Under the pieces are notes generated by a model. It was not told the DNA's origin. It made no database searches and saw nothing but the letters and a program-made list of their open reading frames with translations. DNA of 64,000 nucleotides from the NCBI GenBank assembly GCA_921293015.1, contig OV121096.1, positions 11,225,000 to 11,288,999 on the forward strand, read 5' to 3'. Numbering within the stretch: the stretch's first letter is position 1; each line of letters starts with the position of its first letter. The position numbers and the translations under genes are program-made. Shown in pieces: positions 58,739-64,000 of the stretch. Source of the stretch: Phorcus lineatus (lineage: Eukaryota > Mollusca > Gastropoda > Trochida > Trochidae).

Positions 58739-59044
58739 CATCCTGCTACATCGGCGTATTTGTCTCCGCCTAGCTCAATCATATACCCTGATATCCTTCG
58801 GCCTAAAACGTTCGTATCCCTTAATATAACAAGTAGTAATAGTATCGTTTACGGCTGGTTACACATGGCTATTTATAGCCTACATTGACATTTGTTTAAA
58901 TTATCATCCGGGTGGTGCCGCTATTGCTGAATGCTAGTCATTTCATTGGTTTGCTATATTTGGCGATACAAGCGTTTTAGGCCGAAGGATATTAGGGTAT
59001 ATGATGGAGCTAGGCGGAGACAAATACGCTGATGTAGCAGGATG
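58739..59044. mobile_element. MITE with long terminal inverted repeats, copy 1
   Basis: The ends CATCCTGCTACATCGGCGTA continue as near-perfect inverted repeats for about 80 bp (through CCTTCGGCCTAAAACG). The centre has ATGGCTATTTATAGCCTACA. About 305 bp, no ORF. Confidence 0.8.
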
Positions 59045-59140
59045 GAATCATGTATGACAATTATGTTATGATGCTGCACAATGTTCTCAAGATGTTTCAA
59101 ATTGAAATATATTATTTTTCCCAAAAATTTTCTTACTAAC

Positions 59141-59245
59141 CTGACGATCCGCCCGATCTACCACTGAAAAGGCCTCCAATGATTAAACTGCCAATTATCC
59201 ATCCAATAAAACGTTTTTCTCTATGAAGTGGCTTATCAACATCAA
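59141..59245 (-). CDS. Gene B exon 3: dibasic cleavage site and glycine-rich hydrophobic segment
   Basis: This 105-bp phase 1-1 exon encodes about 35 residues: VDVDKPLH, then REKR, then FIGWIIGSLIIGGLF, then SGRSGGSSG. R-E-K-R fits the proprotein-convertase consensus R-X-K/R-R. The hydrophobic stretch is about 15 residues, rich in G and I, and ends in a flexible serine/glycine linker before the HYR domain. I do not recognise a named domain. It could be an internal hydrophobic segment exposed by cleavage, or a second membrane segment; the splice sites and phase show that it belongs to the gene. Confidence 0.7.
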
Positions 59246-59629
59246 CTGAAAGAAAAATATGAACTAAAAGGATTATATCAAATTGAAATATCAGAATGCT
59301 CTCGAATTTAAAATACAAAGTCATTAGCATGTAGAATGATTTAAAAAACTAATTTTCCACATCTATAGAGATAAGCGACTTTTTCTTTAAGAATTACTTT
59401 CTTTTGCAAGTATGTTATTTTATGTTGTTTTAAAAAATAGAATTCTAACTGAAAACAAATCGACTTTTTAACGTCGTTAGTTTGCATGTAACGTCAACTT
59501 CATAATTACAGTCTCCTTTCTGAAAAAAAGGGCAAAAAATAGTACAACTAAGTCTTCCTTGTAAGTATATATATGTGACTGGTTGAAAACGAAATTCGCA
59601 AGATCTTCATTGATAAAACTGAGAAGTAC

Positions 59630-59828
59630 CTGAACAAGGAAATGGTGACATCGACCATTCACCGGAAGTACAAAACGCGGTACGTGGACTCCCATGTCCG
59701 AAACAGGTGACATCGCAGGCGGTGCCATTTATCACATCCGGTTTGCTGTCGTGGAGAACGTCCGATCCCTCTGCGCCCTTGCATGTCTTTACCTCGGCGT
59801 CGATCGTAGATAACTGACATCTGCTTGT
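59630..59828 (-). CDS. Gene B exon 2: N-terminal CCP (sushi)-like domain
   Basis: Translation starts TSRCQLST, contains GTACDVTC, then CTSGEWSMSPFPC. The spacing of cysteines and the conserved tryptophan before the last cysteine match the end of a CCP module. The exon is 199 bp, starts in phase 0 after the signal-peptide exon and ends in phase 1 at a GTACTT donor. Its low side abuts an intron; its high side is preceded by a TTAAATCTAG acceptor and, further out, by a long ATT microsatellite. Confidence 0.75.
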
Positions 59829-59855
59829 CTAGATTTAACAGGGGGAAGTCAGTTA

Positions 59856-59856
59856 T

Positions 59857-59936
<80 letters not shown>

Positions 59937-59937
59937 T

Positions 59938-59989
<52 letters not shown>

Positions 59990-60003
59990 ATAACAATAAT
60001 AAC

Positions 60004-60066
<63 letters not shown>
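59856..60066. repeat. (AAT)n microsatellite
   Basis: About 210 bp of AAT units with few interruptions, 28 bp upstream of gene B exon 2. It generates poly-isoleucine and poly-leucine open frames that are not genes. Confidence 0.95.
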
Positions 60067-60068
<2 letters not shown>

Positions 60069-61418
60069 ATGAATCAATTATTTTCACATTTGTTTAATAG
60101 AGATGGTAAATTTTATGTTTGGAATGAAAGATGTACGGGCTCTCTTAGTTTTCAATACTGCACTTTTGTAGCCGCAGTCTGAGGAGAGAAGGTGATATTC
60201 CGAATGTAAGTAGTGAGTTGTGTCAGATATAATTCTAACAGCTTGATTTACCATCTGCCGCTCATATATATCAGTTAAACAGTCAAACTTGACACCATCT
60301 TACCCGCAATGTTTACAATTTTGTTAACTTTTGATTTCAATTGAACAGAGAGAGACCCGTACCAACAGTGGAATGAGAATGTTAAAATATTTTGTAATAA
60401 ATATCAACATCAACTGATATTGTCCTAGTTTTTTTACAAAAGCTGCGAGCCCCAGCGCTAAAAGGTCAACACAATATTCAGGGTATACAATGGTGCCTTT
60501 AATAACAACTGAATGAAATGAAGGAAATGCCAACGTTAAGCATACAAATGTAATTTTATTATTTATTTGTAAAACAGTTATTTTGACAGACTAAAAAATG
60601 TGGTAAAATAAGAGTGAGTAATGGTGTTTCTCGTACCTTCAACCAAATATAAGAAATTCTCCAACACTCATCTTTTTTGTCATTGATAATATAAAGGACC
60701 TCTAATGACATTACGATGTCAGTTACCATCTTTCTGAAATGTTTTCCTTTTTAGAATTAGAGTACAAAGCCCATATGCCTTATGCAACGGTGAATTAATT
60801 TCGCATGAATTACGACATCGCCATTGTTCAATTATAAGGGCAAAACTGCAGCCGCTGTGATTAAAGAAACAACAGTGATATTTTGTGTTTAATGTATTTA
60901 TCCTATGTTGTTGATTTGTGTTTCGGGTACATTTCCTGTATAAAAATTCCGCAAAAAAGAGCCCGAGACGTGTCGGTCCAAGAGTTATTTCCCTTGCCAA
61001 AAATATCTACGTCTGACCAAATACACCTGAATCGTGAAGAGGGTATTCGACAAAGAAGGCAATTTTTCGCCTCTGTTTTGAGCAACTTTTAGGTTGAACT
61101 TTTTGCCAATAATTAATTCAATCCATAAATTCGGCGTGCATTTCGATGTCAGACTCGGACGCTTCATCCATCAAAGGTGGGGAAAAAGGACAAACGAATT
61201 GCGTTGCAAATTGCAGCAATTTTCGGTTTTGACTTTCACGCCTGCTTGTGAACTATTGAGATGTAACACAAAACAAACAAGACGTTTAAGCTGACTCTAT
61301 ACACATGTAGATTTTCTCGTTAGTACCACTGAAATCAAATGATATTTTTGCTCTAAACATAAACAAACATTTCTTTGAAAAAATGGCTTATAGTTACATC
61401 TTTCTTTTTTTAAAGAGT

Positions 61419-61646
61419 ATAGCCTGATATCCCTCGGCCTAAAACGCTCGTATCGCTAAATATAGCAAGCCAATGAAATGACTCGCATTCAGCAATAGCG
61501 GTACCACCCGAATGAGAGTTCAAACAAATGTCAATGTAGGCTATAAATAGCCATGGGTAACCAGTCGTAAGCGATACGAGCGTTTTAGTCCGAAGGATAT
61601 CAGGCTATATGATGGAGCTAGGCAAATACGCTGATGTAGCAGGATG
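61419..61646. mobile_element. MITE with long terminal inverted repeats, copy 2, inverted and truncated
   Basis: The core (TGTCAATGTAGGCTATAAAT and flanking GCGGTACCACCCG) is the reverse complement of copy 1. The right end is complete (GATGTAGCAGGAT); the left lacks the outer 40 bp. Confidence 0.75.
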
Positions 61647-62354
61647 AGCTGTCTCTGGATATTGAATCTCTTTTTCATGTATAATATATTCTGAATTTGA
61701 CGATATGTTTAGAAACATACTTTAGAGGGACATCTGCTATGTTTTGACAATTAAAATAAACGCGAATCGAACGTTTTCGCAAATCAAACCCGCGGCCTTC
61801 ATTGCCATCTTTTGAAAATGCATCGATTTATTTCATAACAGGGAAACGTTTTTTACTTTAATTATCAAATATTAAGATATGTAAAATATTGAATTATTAA
61901 AAGTGAAGTAAATAGTAAAGCCTTTAACATCGCGAAAAACCTAAAATCTGAACGTAATTCAATATATTGTTAATAATCAATTAATTTTCTGACCCATTCG
62001 AGTAAATGGACTAATAAAAAAGTGTTAATAAATACAAATTTAAATAATTGTAAAATTCAATGTATCTTAGAACATTGAGCCCAAACGTCGCTATTAAACC
62101 TTAAAATAATAATCAGATCTGTATGCCACTTCTGAGTAATGTTAATGTTAATCTAAGAAATGTCAATACACGACAGGCACTGTTTTTACAGAGAAAGATA
62201 ATTCGATCCACAAAATTAAGAAGAGCTGTTTAAAAGACCTTGTAAACAACGTAAAACTTTATGATCATCAACATTACATTATTGTGAATAACAGTTGTGA
62301 CGATAGCTGTATATGTTAAAACTGGTTCCAAGGAAAAAAGAAGCGCTCACTCAC

Positions 62355-62429
62355 AGCGGTGACGTCACGAAGAGATAACGCCAGTCCAAACAGGAAGCTT
62401 AAACAGACGAGACAACACTCGCCCGTCAT
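62355..62429 (-). CDS. Gene B exon 1: start codon and signal peptide
   Basis: The 25 codons begin MTGECC and continue with a hydrophobic core (LVCLSFLFGLALSL), then RDVTA, and end exactly at a GTGAGT donor in phase 0. A hydrophobic run after a short N-terminus at the 5' end of an extracellular multidomain protein fits a cleavable signal peptide. The next exon also starts in phase 0, the only phase-0 junction in the gene, as often seen when a signal-peptide exon is joined to phase-1 modules. I chose this ATG because no other in-frame ATG precedes the donor in this stretch; the 5' UTR is not defined. Confidence 0.7.
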
Positions 62430-64000
62430 TCTCCGAGTAGCGGTGCTATTGCTGACGATTGTGTCTCTATATCCTTATACAGTGCACGTGGTTCGAGTAA
62501 TGCGCACTGTAAAAATGGGAGGTGACCGACTTTAGATTGACAGATTGGATAAACTTACTGTTGTTATTCTTATTGTTTGTTTCTGTAAAGCTTCACAGCG
62601 AAAATGTCATTACTAGCTATTAAACCTAATACAGAGACTGAGAAGACACACGATTTTGCTCGGTTCAACGTTCAACATCCTTCTTGATTAAAGGAACAGT
62701 AGTACGTTTTGTAGATAAAAGAAAAGTGATTTCACCAATACCAAAATAATTGATTCCAATTGCAGGACAATGTCTTTTAATGAAATGGTGCAGTTGATAT
62801 GCACGTAACATTACGTGCCACGGGACCCATTTCCCACGTCAGATGATTGAAAGGTGTTCACACCAAAATAGCTCCCAGTTGTTTTTGCTTGATTTTAGAT
62901 TATTGTTTACGGCTACCGATGATCGGGTTGATTATATGATATATGACCATGGTATGATGATACAACTCGAAATCTTTAAAAAAAAATGTGACATTGCCCC
63001 ATAAACTCTTTTCGCTATATTTAATGCATTTTACGTCATACAATGAACATCCCGATGCCTTGGATACATACATAGCTTAGATCAATATCGAATACGGTTG
63101 GGGTCTGGTCAAGTTATACAAAGCCTTCCCTTGCTCCTGTTCAAAGTCAAAATAAAACCATCGCTGGTGAAAAGACCACAGAAACATTTCCTTCTTACTG
63201 CGTGAACCATATTTTAAAAAACACATTTGGTCTGGTTCTCACGTCTGATGCGAAATGTTCATGTAGAGTTTGGTCTATAAGAACCCTGGAAAGAATTTGT
63301 AATGAGGATTTAAGTGCTTGTTTGGTAAACGTCATAGTGTATTTCACTGCCTTATATTATCTAAGACTGAGAAATTGATATGCTTTGTAGAATTGACTTC
63401 ACAAAAGCAATCTTATTTAACTAGCTGTAATGATAAACGTCCACCATTGGATCTAGGGAATTACTGGATGAAATCTTGTTTTGTATCTTTGTCGCTCTTT
63501 GACCGAGCAATAAAATGAAAGAACACAGTCAGTCTTCAACCAATCAAAGACGTGTACGTGTTCACTTGGCATATTGGCTACAAATAACAATAATGAGGAT
63601 AATAACATTACGCTCGAAGCGCCACTTACATCCTTACCGCTTTGTATGGATAGTCATGATTATGTTTTTAATTCTTAACTCTGTAGACGTAGTCTAAAAC
63701 ATGCTTTCATTTGTCCAATTTGTCCAATTGGTTTTATTTATACTTACAACTTTATTTTTGATTGTTTGACTATAATTGTTAATTCCCTGTTGTACAATTG
63801 GATAAATACACAACATTCAGTCAAATTCATCATCTAGTTCTTTTTATCTTTTTCAACATAATTATCAACGGTTATGGTTAAGTTAGATTTTGTAATAGAA
63901 ATGTTAAAGAGAGGGCAAAACTTTTGAATTGTCCTGTGATTCAAAGTTCTTGACCAACTCTGTTATGATTGGTTAACTTCATGTTTGCGCTAATTGATGA
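62430..64000. other. Upstream flank of gene B
   Basis: Contains the putative promoter. Short open frames at 63318-63697 show no domain. No neighbouring gene is recognised. Confidence 0.45.
62473..62490 (-). promoter_or_regulatory. Possible core promoter of gene B (TATA-like plus E-box)
   Basis: On the minus strand TATAAGG lies at 62479-62473, about 45 nt upstream of the ATG, and a CACGTG E-box lies at 62485-62490 just upstream of it. If the TATA-like element is used, the 5' UTR would be only about 20 nt. Both motifs are short and could occur by chance. Confidence 0.25.

Larger units (their letters stand above)
56490..59140. other. Gene B intron
   Basis: 2.65 kb holding a LINE fragment (57254-57577) and a long-TIR MITE (58739-59044). 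Otherwise noncoding. Confidence 0.5.
59829..62354. other. Gene B first intron
   Basis: 2.5 kb with an AAT microsatellite and MITE copy 2. An open frame at 60719-61000 (minus) lacks a recognised domain and overlaps a common-looking repeat. Confidence 0.5.
39631..62429 (-). other. Gene B: complete SVEP1-like type I membrane protein gene (span)
   Basis: Gene-level entry for 26 minus-strand coding exons listed separately. Exon lengths from the ATG (62429) to the stop (39631) sum to 4455 nt, a multiple of three, and every intron phase matches its neighbour, so the model is self-consistent from signal peptide to cytoplasmic tail (1484 residues). Domain order: signal peptide, CCP, furin-site/hydrophobic exon, HYR, CCP, CCP, HYR, CCP, CCP, middle domain, GCC2, GCC2, laminin-G/pentraxin, EGF, EGF, TSP1, CCP, middle domain, GCC2, TM, tail. 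CCP, HYR, GCC2, EGF and pentraxin together are typical of SVEP1 (polydom), which is secreted and has a vWA domain; here vWA is absent and a TM segment is present. Role in adhesion or recognition is inferred. The paralogue lies on the plus strand and converges on it. Confidence 0.85.

Noticed and set aside
59659-60097. Long poly-isoleucine and poly-leucine open frames on both strands
   Set aside because: They are reading frames of an AAT microsatellite. Only 59630-59828 minus is a real exon there, and in a different frame.
60719-61167. Several overlapping open frames on both strands in the first intron of gene B
   Set aside because: The overlap on both strands and the common-repeat appearance suggest a dispersed repeat; no domain found.

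Overview
This is nuclear DNA of an animal, most likely a marine invertebrate (a lophotrochozoan such as a mollusc or brachiopod, or an invertebrate deuterostome; the sequence does not settle which). The base composition is AT-rich, genes are split into many 75-480 bp exons with GT-AG introns, the domains are animal extracellular ones (CCP/sushi, HYR, GCC2/GCC3, laminin-G/pentraxin, EGF, TSP1), and introns are full of SINE, LINE and MITE-like repeats.

Two paralogous, convergent (tail-to-tail) genes dominate the window. Gene B, on the minus strand, runs from an ATG at 62429 to a stop at 39631. I could assemble all 26 coding exons; their lengths sum to 4455 nt (1484 codons plus stop), and every junction is phase-consistent. 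Order: signal peptide, CCP, a short exon with an R-E-K-R site followed by a glycine-rich hydrophobic stretch, HYR, CCP, CCP, HYR, CCP, CCP, an SVEP1-like middle domain, GCC2 x2, laminin-G/pentraxin, EGF x2, TSP1, CCP, a second middle domain, GCC2, transmembrane segment, 56-residue basic cytoplasmic tail. Gene A, on the plus strand, has the same exons in the same order from 4716 to a stop at 34150. Many exon lengths are identical (122, 195, 159, 231, 171 and 88 bp) and nearly all other differences are multiples of three. Both look like type I single-pass membrane proteins related to SVEP1-type sushi/pentraxin proteins, probably for adhesion or recognition; that function is inferred.

Gene A departs from gene B in informative ways. 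Its 5' exons (signal peptide to first half of HYR-1) are not recognisable in the window. The two CCP exons expected between the HYR domains lie in the right place but on the opposite strand (9072-9588). Its third laminin-G exon is 52 bp shorter than the paralogue, which breaks the homologous frame unless a donor 4 nt downstream is used. Its cytoplasmic tail is only about 14 residues.

Mobile and repetitive DNA: a 5.4-kb giant foldback structure (24986-30388) with 1.7-1.8 kb inverted arms made of a 62-bp satellite, apparently inserted into a minus-strand tRNA-derived SINE inside an intron of gene A; a 605-bp TA-flanked MITE with perfect 28-bp inverted ends (30941-31545); a TTAA-flanked inverted-end element (6063-8958); two copies of a long-TIR MITE family (58739-59044, 61419-61646); several LINE 3' fragments on both strands; a second SINE (about 14535-14855); and many microsatellites. 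34151-39630 is the intergenic region between the convergent gene ends.
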